From positions 496,001 through 560,000 of the forward strand of contig JBOEHK010000001.1 in the NCBI GenBank assembly GCA_050633885.1: a DNA stretch of 64,000 nt. Direction: 5' to 3'. Below the pieces are notes generated by a model that was not told the DNA's origin, ran no database searches, and saw only the letters and a program-made list of their open reading frames with translations. A program made the position numbers and the translations under genes. The stretch is from JAWSVE01 sp050633885 (GTDB lineage: Bacteria; Pseudomonadota; Gammaproteobacteria; Pseudomonadales; Cellvibrionaceae). Shown here piece after piece: positions 27,000 to 33,374 of this stretch. The stretch's first letter is position 1. The number at the start of each line of letters is the position of its first letter.

Positions 27000-27241
27000 T
27001 ACCAATCAAGCTCTTGATCGCAGTCATCTAGCTTGGAAGCCATTCCCTCTCGGATAGACTCCCTCATGCCAGGTACAGACAATAGATGGAGGGTTTCGTT
27101 GATGGCCCTCCAATCATCCTCCGCCAGAAGCACCGCATTACCTCTTTTGCCTGTAATAACAATAGGTTGGTGCGTATCTGTGGTTTCGTCAATGAGTGCA
27201 TAGAGCTTGGAGCGAGCCTCTGTTGCATTGAATGTAGTCAT
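26999..27241 (-). CDS. yefM: YefM/Phd-family antitoxin
   Basis: 80 aa, with N-terminal DNA-binding fold MTTFNATEARSKLYALIDET, the HQPIVITGKRGNAVLLAEDDW block and a C-terminal toxin-neutralising tail (REGMASKLDDCDQELDW). A strong ribosome site (CCGGAGG) lies 6-7 nt upstream. It forms a one-cassette toxin-antitoxin operon with yoeB and should repress its own promoter through the ACGTACGC repeats just upstream. Confidence 0.93.
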   Translation of the reverse strand: MTTFNATEARSKLYALIDETTDTHQPIVITGKRGNAVLLAEDDWRAINETLHLLSVPGMRESIREGMASKLDDCDQELDW

Positions 27242-27261
27242 AAATTACCTCCGGCCCATAA

Positions 27262-27290
27262 AGCGTACGTAAGTGCGTACGTAGTGTCAA
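27262..27290 (-). promoter_or_regulatory. yefM-yoeB promoter with direct-repeat operator
   Basis: On the minus strand TTGACA (27290-27285) is followed after 17 bp by TACGCT (27267-27262). Two identical ACGTACGC octamers, each with a palindromic CGTACG core, lie 12 bp apart (27282-27275 and 27270-27263) within the spacer and -10. Such spaced palindromes are typical YefM/Phd operators. The cassette thus carries its own promoter. Confidence 0.6.
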
Positions 27291-27308
27291 TGTGTTTTTT
27301 GGGTATAA

Positions 27309-27465
27309 CGAGGGGGTAGGAAAATCAAAATCATTTCCATCCAAATATAATTGTTTGTTTTTTTAAACTAAAAAATGCGTTGCTACGTGAATTCTTTGGT
27401 AAATGTCACTTAAAAATAAATTTAATCGCACTCTCCGTGCAAAAATAATTAAATCAATTTTTTAA
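27309..27465 (-). repeat. ORF-less integron cassette, copy 2
   Basis: 157-bp counterpart of 25499-25652. Homology starts exactly at TTAAAAAATTG on the minus strand and ends at the cassette junction G|TTATACC. Stem positions near the end differ between copies in a pairing-preserving way (GTGTG/CTACAC versus GGATGG/CTACCCC), supporting a folded recombination site. Its upstream junction base is no longer the expected attC G, because the IS side has been rearranged. Confidence 0.7.
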
Positions 27466-28519
27466 GTTCTATTTTTCTACATCCTGAACGAGTCTGTAGA
27501 AAAACTTTCAAAAACCTAAGCATCTACATTCTCCATTTTATTTATTTTAAAAAATAATTAAACGTGACGCTGTCACAAATAATTTTTATTTCAAGCTGAT
27601 GTTCTTTAAAAACAGTTTACAGCGCTTATTTCCGCACTATGCCGCTATACTGCCATAATTGGTTAACTTCTCAATATTATGTACCATACAATATAACTTC
27701 CATTGTGTATCGACTTTTGTTTTTCCTCGTAAACTAAATCGATTCAGTCTTTTTTGTGTGCCGATGTTCGCAAACACAGGTTCAACGACTGACATGCGAT
27801 GGCTGTAAATAAATTTACCTTCTTTACTGTCTACACGATGCTTCATCCAATCGGTATAAGTCGGTTTTCGTTTTGCGTCCAACATAAAAGATACTTGTCG
27901 CCCACAGCCTTTTCGGTGATCCGCTGAACTGGGATTTTGCATACATTGGTGTTTTAAATCACAGTGACGACATTGCAATAAGCGACCATTAAAAAATGCT
28001 TTTGGATTGCCATTAACATCTTCTTTGACGCCAATAAGACTTAGACTTTTTTCTGCTGGACAAACACACGTAAGCTTAACGGGGTCAAATTTAAATTCAC
28101 TGGCGGGGATGACTTTGGTGACTTGATCTTTTTTAGGTTTTTGATGACGCTTACCGTATTTTTCTTTTTGATGAGCAAACTTAGGATCACGGCTTCTAAA
28201 TTGATTGTCGGGAATGTAGGCATTCATTTTATTTTCATGCAGATATTGCATGTTGGCTTCATTCGCAAAACCCGTATCGGCAGTGACGATGATATCGTCT
28301 TGATAAATGTTCTGACTAATCCCTAAACGTTGATATCGATCTTTAATAGTTTCAGTAATAGGCTTAAGGGTATGGTGTTCTTGGCCTTCACCAAAGGCTT
28401 GTGCCTCAATAATAATTTGATGTTTCTTATCAACAGCCGCAACACCGTTGTAGCCTTGAATCGTTCCTTTTGAGGTTGTCATTTTCGCAGACTCGTTGTC
28501 TGTCGTATTACTCTTCACC

Positions 28520-28569
28520 TGACCCACATGGATGTGGGGAATGCAGATTTTGCAGGAGCATAAATCCGC
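28520..28569 (-). repeat. ~50-bp two-hairpin palindromic element, copy 1
   Basis: Read on the minus strand it contains GATTTATGCTCCTGCAAAATC (hairpin with TCCT loop) and then CCCACATCCATGTGGG (hairpin). It interrupts the transposase. Its core GCTCCTGCAAAA is shared with the element at 28946-28996, which lies in the opposite orientation. Confidence 0.65.
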
Positions 28570-28945
28570 CCTTTGGTCTTTTTCCCTTGCCCATCCGTGG
28601 GCTGTTCGTCTTTACAAATTGATCGTATTTATCAAAGGCTTTATTAAGGGTGTCGATCGTTTTAGCCGTTCGTTTCTTTCTGTCATCGTCTAACGTATCG
28701 TACTTATCTAATTTTTTCTGTTCTTTAATATGATAACGAATCTGTTGTTTGATTTTATCGCGCTTCGCCTCTAACTCTTTAAAAGTCCCTGAATGCTCTT
28801 TGGCCGCATTAGAAGACATTTTACAGCCATCGATGGCAAACAATTCATTACCAATCAATCCTTCTTCATGACAGATTAAAATGATTTGACTAAATAGCTC
28901 TGCCATTTCTGTTTGGTAGCTACTGACAAAATGCGCAATGGTTGT

Positions 28946-28996
28946 AGGCGTTTTTTGCTCCTGCAAAAACGACATTCAATACGTCCTGTATTTCAA
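28946..28996 (+). repeat. ~51-bp two-hairpin palindromic element, copy 2
   Basis: On the plus strand it contains GCGTTTTTTGCTCCTGCAAA (first hairpin, TCCT loop), then ATTC, then AATACGTCCTGTATT (second hairpin). It follows the same plan as copy 1: conserved loops and different but self-complementary stems. It introduces the in-frame TGA of the transposase. Confidence 0.65.
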
Positions 28997-29362
28997 GTGC
29001 GGAACGCTATCACACGATAACGCTTTAAAAATAATATTCGTATTGCAGCACCACTCAATCTCACGGCTAGAGGTAATGCCTTTAGAATACGCAAACAAAA
29101 TAATTTTTAATAAAATCGCGGGATCATAAGCAGGGCGACCGCCAGAAGCAGAATCGTTTTTAAAATTGGGATAAAAAACAGAAAGGTCGAGCTTGTGATC
29201 AATTAAATGATGAACAGCATGCTCAAAAGTACCGGCTTGAAGTTGCTCTTCATAATTAATCACAACCATTGAGGTTTGGTTGTAGTTATAGGGTTTGAAC
29301 TTCGGCATAAACAAATTCCATTATTTTTGTTTATTTTAATCTTTTTTGAGGTTTTTCTACAG

Positions 29363-29468
29363 TCTCAACGCCTCAAACACCGGATTGTAAATGTTGGCGG
29401 CTTTTTTGAGTGTTTTTTTCAAAAAAGGTGACGGCATTTACAAGTCCGCGTGATTTGATTTGTTAGGT
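29363..29468 (-). other. attC site of the methyltransferase cassette
   Basis: 106 bp. Plus strand TCTCAAC-GCC at the left and GTTAGGT (perfect GTTRRRY) at the right. The inner arms CCGGATTGTAAATG and CATTTACAAGTCCG pair with two mismatches around a T/A-rich loop. The R'' side overlaps the end of the methyltransferase gene, whose last codons encode PNKSNHADL, a tail commonly produced when a cassette gene runs into its attC. The IS1182 element abuts the other end. Confidence 0.8.
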
Positions 29469-30064
29469 TTCTGTGCAACAACTTGAATTATATGCCAATT
29501 ATGAGTGACGCCTTGAGGTGTTTTACCTGTGGATTTATGTGTTTTAAAACGAAGGACCTCAAAATCTTTAAAAAGCTCCATAACTTCAGACTCCTCGAAG
29601 GCCGTTACCTCTGGCCAAAAAACGCTTGGGTTTTCACCAGGTATAGCCATAGTATCTTCCTTACCTAGAAATGAGCCACAAAAAAGACCATTTGGAAGTA
29701 GGCACTGATCTATCTTTGACCATACTTTGTCAAATTCGGAGCTGGGACAAAAAAATAAACTGGCATCGGCAACTACCAGCGATGCTTGAGGGTAATCGAA
29801 TGTGCTAAATGATGATTGAGATAAAAACACATTACCAACGCCATTAAAGCGAGATTGACACCTTGATATTGATTCTTGCTCGATATCGAAACCATAAACT
29901 GTGAATCCATTATTAACTAAGTACTCAATATCAGCTCCAGCACCACAACCGCAATCGATTGCAACTCTTGGATCGTTGATCACGCTTACAGAAAATAGTA
30001 GATCTTCGCGTATTTCACGAGACTCAGTTGCATCAAAATATTTGGTGATTTCTACGCTGGACAT
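29438..30064 (-). CDS. class I SAM-dependent methyltransferase (cassette gene)
   Basis: 208 aa from ATG 30064; the open frame runs further upstream, but only through the attC site. SAM-binding motif I reads VAIDCGCGAGADIEYLVNNG (residues 35-54), followed by the acidic motif II end GFDIEQESISRCQSRF, then LVVADASLFFCPS (motif III-like) and LLPNGLFCGSFLG. It resembles small TehB-like or UbiE-like methyltransferases. The substrate cannot be inferred. It is the single gene of a cassette between attC sites 29363-29468 and 30073-30171. Confidence 0.85.
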   Translation of the reverse strand: MSSVEITKYFDATESREIREDLLFSVSVINDPRVAIDCGCGAGADIEYLVNNGFTVYGFDIEQESISRCQSRFNGVGNVFLSQSSFSTFDYPQASLVVADASLFFCPSSEFDKVWSKIDQCLLPNGLFCGSFLGKEDTMAIPGENPSVFWPEVTAFEESEVMELFKDFEVLRFKTHKSTGKTPQGVTHNWHIIQVVAQKPNKSNHADL

Positions 30065-30072
30065 GATTGGAA

Positions 30073-30171
30073 ACCTAACGTTGTGGTAAGGGGCAACCGA
30101 AACGCAGTGTAGGTTGTCCCGCGCAGGCCGCGTCTTTTGCGGCCGGAGTGAACTTGACCACTTTGTTATAG
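30073..30171 (-). other. attC site (between methyltransferase and membrane protein cassettes)
   Basis: 99 bp. Plus strand ACCTAAC-G at the left, which perfectly fits the complement of GTTRRRY, and GTTATAG at the right. The centre has GGGGCAACCGAAACGCAGTG... and a GC-rich hairpin GGCCGCG-tctttt-GCGGCC. It is nearly identical inside to the site at 31005-31104. Confidence 0.85.
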
Positions 30172-30179
30172 CCCAATGC

Positions 30180-30584
30180 TTAGCCCTGTGTAAGTTGTTT
30201 GGTTTTATTACGAAAAATAAAATGGCATACGACGGAAAAGCACCCATATGACAGAATTGCAACAATAACCATTAAACCCACAACCGTACCGCCATTTTCA
30301 TAGTTATCTGACTTGAAGTAACTGTTTACGGATGCCATACATATTTGCAGAAATATAAATAGTATGAGGTTTAATTTTAGCAATTTACGATACTCGTAAA
30401 CTGGGAAAAACAAGATCATTTGTGCCAAATGAAAAAGCAAAAAACATTTTGTAAGGCCAATATAATAAGGATATCTATCATAGATTTTAGAAAAACCTAG
30501 AGCACTAGATATTTCTGCATGGAAAGTAGAAATAACCACCACGGCAAACAGAATTAGCAGAAATAGTACGATATTCTTTGTCAT
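30180..30584 (-). CDS. four-helix membrane protein (cassette gene)
   Basis: 134 aa with about four hydrophobic segments: IVLFLLILFAVVVISTFHA, YIGLTKCFLLFHLAQMILFF, KLNLILFIFLQICMASVNSY and TVVGLMVIVAILSYGCFSVV. The C-terminus is basic. No family recognised. It fills the cassette between attC sites at 30073-30171 and 30588-30672, starting 4 nt from the latter. Confidence 0.65.
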   Translation of the reverse strand: MTKNIVLFLLILFAVVVISTFHAEISSALGFSKIYDRYPYYIGLTKCFLLFHLAQMILFFPVYEYRKLLKLNLILFIFLQICMASVNSYFKSDNYENGGTVVGLMVIVAILSYGCFSVVCHFIFRNKTKQLTQG

Positions 30585-30587
30585 AAG

Positions 30588-30672
30588 CTATAACGCCAAC
30601 ATTTGTGGCTTTTTGGTTGTTGCTGTTTTTCAAGCAACAGCCAAAATGTCCAACAACATGTTTTTGTTAAAT
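30588..30672 (-). other. attC site (between 134-aa and 102-aa cassettes)
   Basis: 85 bp. Plus strand CTATAAC-GCC at the left and GTTAAAT (GTTRRRY) at the right. The strong internal stem is CTTTTTGGTTGTTGCTG paired with CAAGCAACAGCCAAAATG around a short T loop. Confidence 0.8.
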
Positions 30673-30673
30673 T

Positions 30674-30982
30674 TTACGGCTGAATAATAAGATAATTTAT
30701 ATTTCGATAATTTGGTAAATTAGCGCACTGCCCGACATCGGATATTTCAATGTACGCACTGACCGTTTTCCCTGCCATAAACGCTGCTAATAGAACTGAC
30801 CCTGCTTCTTTTGACTTTGTACACATCCATTTAGAACCGCTTTGTGTTGTTTTGAATGCCATGTTTCCTTGACACCCATAATCTGCCATTACCAATGTAA
30901 CGGTTCCACCACAATTTGTTTCCGCAGCAAACAGTGAAAATGAAGTAAGTGTTAGAAAAAATCCAAGTATAAGATGTTTCAT
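30674..30982 (-). CDS. small secreted protein (cassette gene)
   Basis: 102 aa with a clear signal peptide (LILGFFLTLTSFSLFAAE, cleavage near residue 21). The mature part carries four Cys (TNCGGT, YGCQGN, WMCTKS, GQCANL), enough for two disulphides, and is likely periplasmic or extracellular. No family recognised. A ribosome site AGGAG lies upstream of the ATG at 30982. It fills one cassette. Confidence 0.75.
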   Translation of the reverse strand: MKHLILGFFLTLTSFSLFAAETNCGGTVTLVMADYGCQGNMAFKTTQSGSKWMCTKSKEAGSVLLAAFMAGKTVSAYIEISDVGQCANLPNYRNINYLIIQP

Positions 30983-31004
30983 AGGCTCCTCTATTATTTG
31001 ATAA

Positions 31005-31104
31005 ATTTAACGCTTTGCTAAGGGGCAGCCGAAACGCAGTGTAGGCTGTCCCGCGGAGGCCGCGTTTTTTTGCGGCCGGAGTGAACTTGAGCAATTTGTT
31101 ATGT
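31005..31104 (-). other. attC site (upstream of the secreted-protein cassette)
   Basis: 100 bp. Plus strand ATTTAAC-GC at the left (perfect RYYYAAC) and GTTATGT at the right. It contains GGGGCAGCCGAAACGCAGTG and a GC hairpin GGCCGCG-ttttttt-GCGGCC. A close sister of the site at 30073-30171. Confidence 0.85.
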
Positions 31105-31355
31105 GACATTGCACGAAACTGCGAAAATAACAGTTTATCCACAGGATTTGCTCAGGATTTAGCCATTGTCGAGGCCCAAAAACCACTGTATATTTAAACA
31201 TGGCTGGGGCCTGCAAGAAGTTTGGGGTCCGAATCGAAGAGTCTCCTCAGCAGCATAACCGCTGAGGAGAGGAAATCTCCCGCCAGAGAGATTTGGACGA
31301 GTAGTGTATGTTTCTTCATATGCTACTTCAAGTTCCTTTTAGGGTAGCTCGCTAC

Positions 31356-31401
31356 TTAATTCTCCAGCCTTTTTTAAACTAACTTCTTTTTGGAGAATTA
31401 A
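31356..31401 (+). promoter_or_regulatory. inverted repeat that can mask the ribosome site of the 41-aa gene
   Basis: TTAATTCTCCA (31356-31366) and TGGAGAATTAA (31391-31401) form a perfect 11-bp stem with a 24-nt pyrimidine-rich loop. The right arm contains GGAG, the ribosome site of the ATG at 31405. In mRNA the hairpin would occlude initiation unless opened. Confidence 0.6.
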
Positions 31402-31404
31402 ACT

Positions 31405-31530
31405 ATGTCAAAATCTAAATCGTTCAAAATCGGTAGAGATGCCAAAAATGGTCAATTTATCCCAGTAGATAAGGCTAAGAAAAGGCCTTCAACTACCGTA
31501 GTAGAGACTATTAAGAAACGCTCTAAATAA
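31405..31530 (+). CDS. 41-aa basic protein, cassette gene in reverse orientation
   Basis: The translation begins MSKSKSFKIGRDAKNGQFIP and continues VDKAKKRPSTTVVETIKKRS K. It is very basic (about a third Lys/Arg) and has the pattern RDAxxGQFIP...PSTTVVETIK, which I associate with a small conserved family of unknown role sometimes seen near toxin-antitoxin genes (weak memory). It has a good ribosome site and its own terminator (31541-31563). It runs against the direction of all other cassettes, so it needs its own promoter, in 31105-31355. Confidence 0.7.
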   Translation: MSKSKSFKIGRDAKNGQFIPVDKAKKRPSTTVVETIKKRSK

Positions 31531-31540
31531 ACCACCACTC

Positions 31541-31563
31541 AAGGGCCTCTCACTGAGGCCCTT
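31541..31563 (+). terminator. rho-independent terminator of the 41-aa gene
   Basis: Perfect 9-bp stem AAGGGCCTC / GAGGCCCTT with a 5-nt loop and a T run after it, 10 nt after the stop codon. Confidence 0.9.
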
Positions 31564-31568
31564 TTTTC

Positions 31569-31640
31569 ACATAACGCCTTGCACAGTGGAAAAATGCGAG
31601 CGTGAGCGAGTCTTTTTTCCAATGCTGCAACTTGTTATAT
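31569..31640 (-). other. attC site (short)
   Basis: 72 bp. Plus strand ACATAAC-GCC at the left and GTTATAT at the right, with inner arms TTGCACAGTGGAAAAA and TTTTTTCCAATGCTGCAA and the GAGCG/TGAGCGAG loop region. Confidence 0.75.
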
Positions 31641-31994
31641 TTGTTTTGAAGCAATTGTATAACTCTCAGATTTAAATACATAATTATCTGTTTCTTCATT
31701 AATTTCTTTTATTGCTTCGTCGTATGGGTCAAACGATATTTCAAAAGAATTTTCACTTTCTGATACTTTTATGTGTGAAATATATTCATCTTGATAATCC
31801 TCAAATAAGTAAACTTCCTGTGGGTTTATTAAGACTAACTCAATTAACTCTTTATCAAACTTTATAAAACTAAACTTAATACTATTACCTATATTATTTT
31901 TTTCTGATTCTGAATAATGTTGAAATTGAAACTCAATTTTAAGAAACTTAGAATCTCTAATAGTTGATTCAATATCAGGATTTCTTTTTAACAT
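31635..31994 (-). CDS. hypothetical acidic protein, 119 aa (cassette gene)
   Basis: No signal peptide or membrane helix. Acidic, with many Glu/Ser/Asp: FIKFDKELIELVLINPQEVY, SHIKVSESENSFEISFDPYD, ending YTIASKQI. The C-terminus overlaps the attC R'' box by 6 nt, as is common for cassette genes. No family recognised. Confidence 0.65.
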   Translation of the reverse strand: MLKRNPDIESTIRDSKFLKIEFQFQHYSESEKNNIGNSIKFSFIKFDKELIELVLINPQEVYLFEDYQDEYISHIKVSESENSFEISFDPYDEAIKEINEETDNYVFKSESYTIASKQI

Positions 31995-32016
31995 TATTGG
32001 TCATTTATCCTTTTGA

Positions 32017-32108
32017 ATATAACGCCGTTATAACGGGCAGCCTAGTGGCAAAGCCACGCTTTAGGCTGTCCAGCCACGAAGTGGCGTTCGTTAATAACCT
32101 TGTTATGC
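32017..32108 (-). other. attC site
   Basis: 92 bp. Plus strand ATATAAC-GCC at the left and GTTATGC at the right. The inner stem is GCCTAGTGGCAAAGCCACG / CGTGGCTGGACAGCC-type, seen as AGTGGC...GCCACG and CAGCC...GAAGTGGCG. Confidence 0.8.
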
Positions 32109-32132
32109 GATTTTTTATTTATTAGCACTATA

Positions 32133-32315
32133 TTACGCCTTAATGTGAACCAGCTTAACGAAACACTTGGCACTAAACAACTTCCGCCTCAGCGGCAATA
32201 CTTTACTTAAATTACGCACAACACCATTGCTTGCGACAAAACTTACCGAGCTGCCGCAGATAAACTTTATAAGAAAACCTTCACTGCTGTTAAGAACCCA
32301 AAACTCCTGACGCAA
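32133..32315 (-). CDS. possible 60-aa cassette ORF
   Basis: From a TTG start: RQEFWVLNSSEGFLIKFICG then SSVSFVASNGV and LPLRRKLFSAKCFVKLVHIK. It has no good ribosome site and fills most of a cassette that otherwise has no gene. It could be a real small protein or a noncoding cassette; sequence alone cannot decide. Confidence 0.3.
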   Translation of the reverse strand: MRQEFWVLNSSEGFLIKFICGSSVSFVASNGVVRNLSKVLPLRRKLFSAKCFVKLVHIKA

Positions 32316-32405
32316 TAATTAATGTTCAAAGAATAACTGCAGCTGACATCTATTACGATAAAAACACAAACTTATTCGGCAGCGACTTACTAGAAGATTT
32401 TTACG

Positions 32406-32489
32406 CCATAACGCCGCCATAAAAGGCGAGCGACAGCGAGTCCAGTACAACGGTTTTTTGTTGTGCGATTCTTGATGGTTTTGTTAAAA
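32406..32489 (-). other. attC site
   Basis: 84 bp. Plus strand CCATAAC-GCC at the left and GTTAAAA at the right, with the inner GCGAGCGACAGCGAGTCC and CAACGGTTTTTTGTTG hairpin. Confidence 0.75.
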
Positions 32490-32492
32490 GTT

Positions 32493-32894
32493 TTAGCTAA
32501 ATACATAAAAAACCAAAAATAATATTAACGATACTATAACTGCATACAAAGCGCCTTGACGCCATACGCGCGGAATAAAATTATTTAGTTCCTCACGCTC
32601 AGCAACACTTAATTTGTAATTACAATGCGGGCAGGTTAGGCCACATGAATACATTTTGAGATTGCAATTTGGACAAGGAGCAAGCTTGTAGCCACTTGCC
32701 GTTATTTCTTCACCCCATAATCCAATAGATAGTAGAGGTATACTAGGTTTTTTAGGGCCGTACTTAAGCTCATTAATAATCAGTTCTGTTTCAAATGAGT
32801 TAGCATTACAAGGAATTTTGCATTGCTCGCAAAAAACAGATTCTTCTGAATTAATCTCCTCGCAATTACTACATCTCCAACGATAATCAGGCAT
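32493..32894 (-). CDS. zinc-ribbon protein with a C-terminal membrane helix (cassette gene)
   Basis: 133 aa. The N-terminus is a RanBP2-like zinc finger (YRWRCSNCEEINSEESVFCEQC: C-x2-C...C-x2-C). A second Cys set lies near residues 77-97 (CPNCNLKMYSCGLTCPHC). The last 22 residues form one membrane helix (GALYAVIVSLILFLVFYVF). It is probably membrane-tethered with the zinc ribbons in the cytoplasm. No function can be assigned. Confidence 0.75.
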   Translation of the reverse strand: MPDYRWRCSNCEEINSEESVFCEQCKIPCNANSFETELIINELKYGPKKPSIPLLSIGLWGEEITASGYKLAPCPNCNLKMYSCGLTCPHCNYKLSVAEREELNNFIPRVWRQGALYAVIVSLILFLVFYVFS

Positions 32895-32898
32895 ATAC

Positions 32899-32988
32899 TT
32901 TTAACGCCGCTATAAAAGGCGCGCGTTAGCGCGTCCAGTGGAGGCGCGTTTTTTTGCGCCGGAACGATTTTTGATAGCTTTGTTAAGC
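32899..32988 (-). other. attC site of the first cassette
   Basis: 90 bp. Plus strand TTTTAAC-GCC at the left and GTTAAGC at the right (perfect GTTRRRY complement), with a GC-rich inner hairpin GGCGCG-tttttttg-CGCC and a GCGCGCGTTAGCGCG palindrome. Confidence 0.85.
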
Positions 32989-32992
32989 ATGG

Positions 32993-33346
32993 CTATTTAT
33001 CCAACGTGAAGTTAAATTTAACTGAACCATTTGTAACCTCAATTTTCTTACAATCTTGCATTGCTGGATTGAACTTTGCTTTTTCAACTACTGCCATTGC
33101 CTGTTTATCAAATACACCTTTTGGATAACCATCAGTTACTCGAATATCCTTTGCATCGCCTTGGGCTGTAACAGTGAACGCGACTTGAGCCCAGCCCTCA
33201 ATTTTTTGATCATATGCTGACCGAGGATATAAAGGCTCACTAGCGTCTCTAACCTTATACTCGATGAATTTACCCTTACAAGATTCAGGTGAAGTAGCAC
33301 AACCTGTAATGCTAAAAGCTATAATAAGTATTGTGAGTAGTTTCAT
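32993..33346 (-). CDS. TonB-C-domain-like lipoprotein (cassette gene)
   Basis: 117 aa. Lipoprotein signal peptide with lipobox ITGC (Cys near residue 16), then a TonB C-terminal-like fold: EPLYPRSAYDQKIEGWAQVA, FTVTAQGDAKDIRV, DKQAMAVVEKAKFNPAM. It lacks the Pro-rich spacer and membrane anchor of true TonB, so it is not an energy transducer by itself. Stand-alone TonB-C lipoproteins are known but poorly understood. First cassette of the array, next to the presumed insertion junction at 33355. Confidence 0.8.
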   Translation of the reverse strand: MKLLTILIIAFSITGCATSPESCKGKFIEYKVRDASEPLYPRSAYDQKIEGWAQVAFTVTAQGDAKDIRVTDGYPKGVFDKQAMAVVEKAKFNPAMQDCKKIEVTNGSVKFNFTLDK

Positions 33347-33354
33347 ATTTAGAT

Positions 33355-33361
33355 GCTTAAC
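33355..33361 (-). other. right-end recombination core (attI-like or outer cassette junction)
   Basis: GCTTAAC on the plus strand, G|TTAAGC on the minus strand: a perfect GTTRRRY cleavage box marking where the first cassette begins, 9 nt before its start codon. No hairpin or integrase lies outside it, so it is either an attI remnant or a junction left by trapped cassettes. Confidence 0.5.
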
Positions 33362-33374
33362 AGTTTAATAGATA

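Larger units (their letters stand above)
27637..29314 (-). pseudogene. IS1182-family transposase, interrupted twice
   Basis: DDE transposase in three pieces: 29314-28976 (MPKFKPYNYNQTSMVVINYE, then the N-terminal DUF772-like domain with GRPAYDPAILLKIILFAYSK), 28975-28508, and 28527-27637 (NTTDNESAKM, VAAVDKKHQIIIEAQAF, the DDE core, and the C-terminal QWKLYCMVHNIEKL). The first break is an in-frame TGA inside a ~51-bp insert between SVPH and TTIAHFV. The second is a frameshift caused by a ~50-bp insert between KRPK and VKSNTTDNESAK. Both inserts are related two-hairpin elements (see those entries). The protein is presumably inactive. Confidence 0.85.
27494..29362 (-). mobile_element. IS1182-family insertion sequence
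   Basis: About 1.87 kb bounded by inverted ends: CTGTAGAAAAACTTTCAAAAA at the left reads, on the opposite strand at the right, CTGTAGAAAAACCTCAAAAA (first 12 bases identical). It encloses a single transposase gene, now broken. The right end lies directly against the R' box of the attC at 29363-29468. Flanks GAGT and TCTC give no clear target duplication. A fragment resembling one more IS end (TATTTTTCTACA, 27470-27481) lies just outside the left end. Confidence 0.8.

Noticed and set aside
29438..30265. 275-aa version of the methyltransferase
   Set aside because: The extra 67 N-terminal residues are read through the attC site at 30073-30171; the cassette gene should start at 30064.
31007..31216. 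Open frames on the minus strand running through the attC at 31005-31104
   Set aside because: They simply translate the attC interior (PAAKKRGLRGTAYTAFRLPL-like), start without a ribosome site and end in the next cassette gene; typical attC artefacts.
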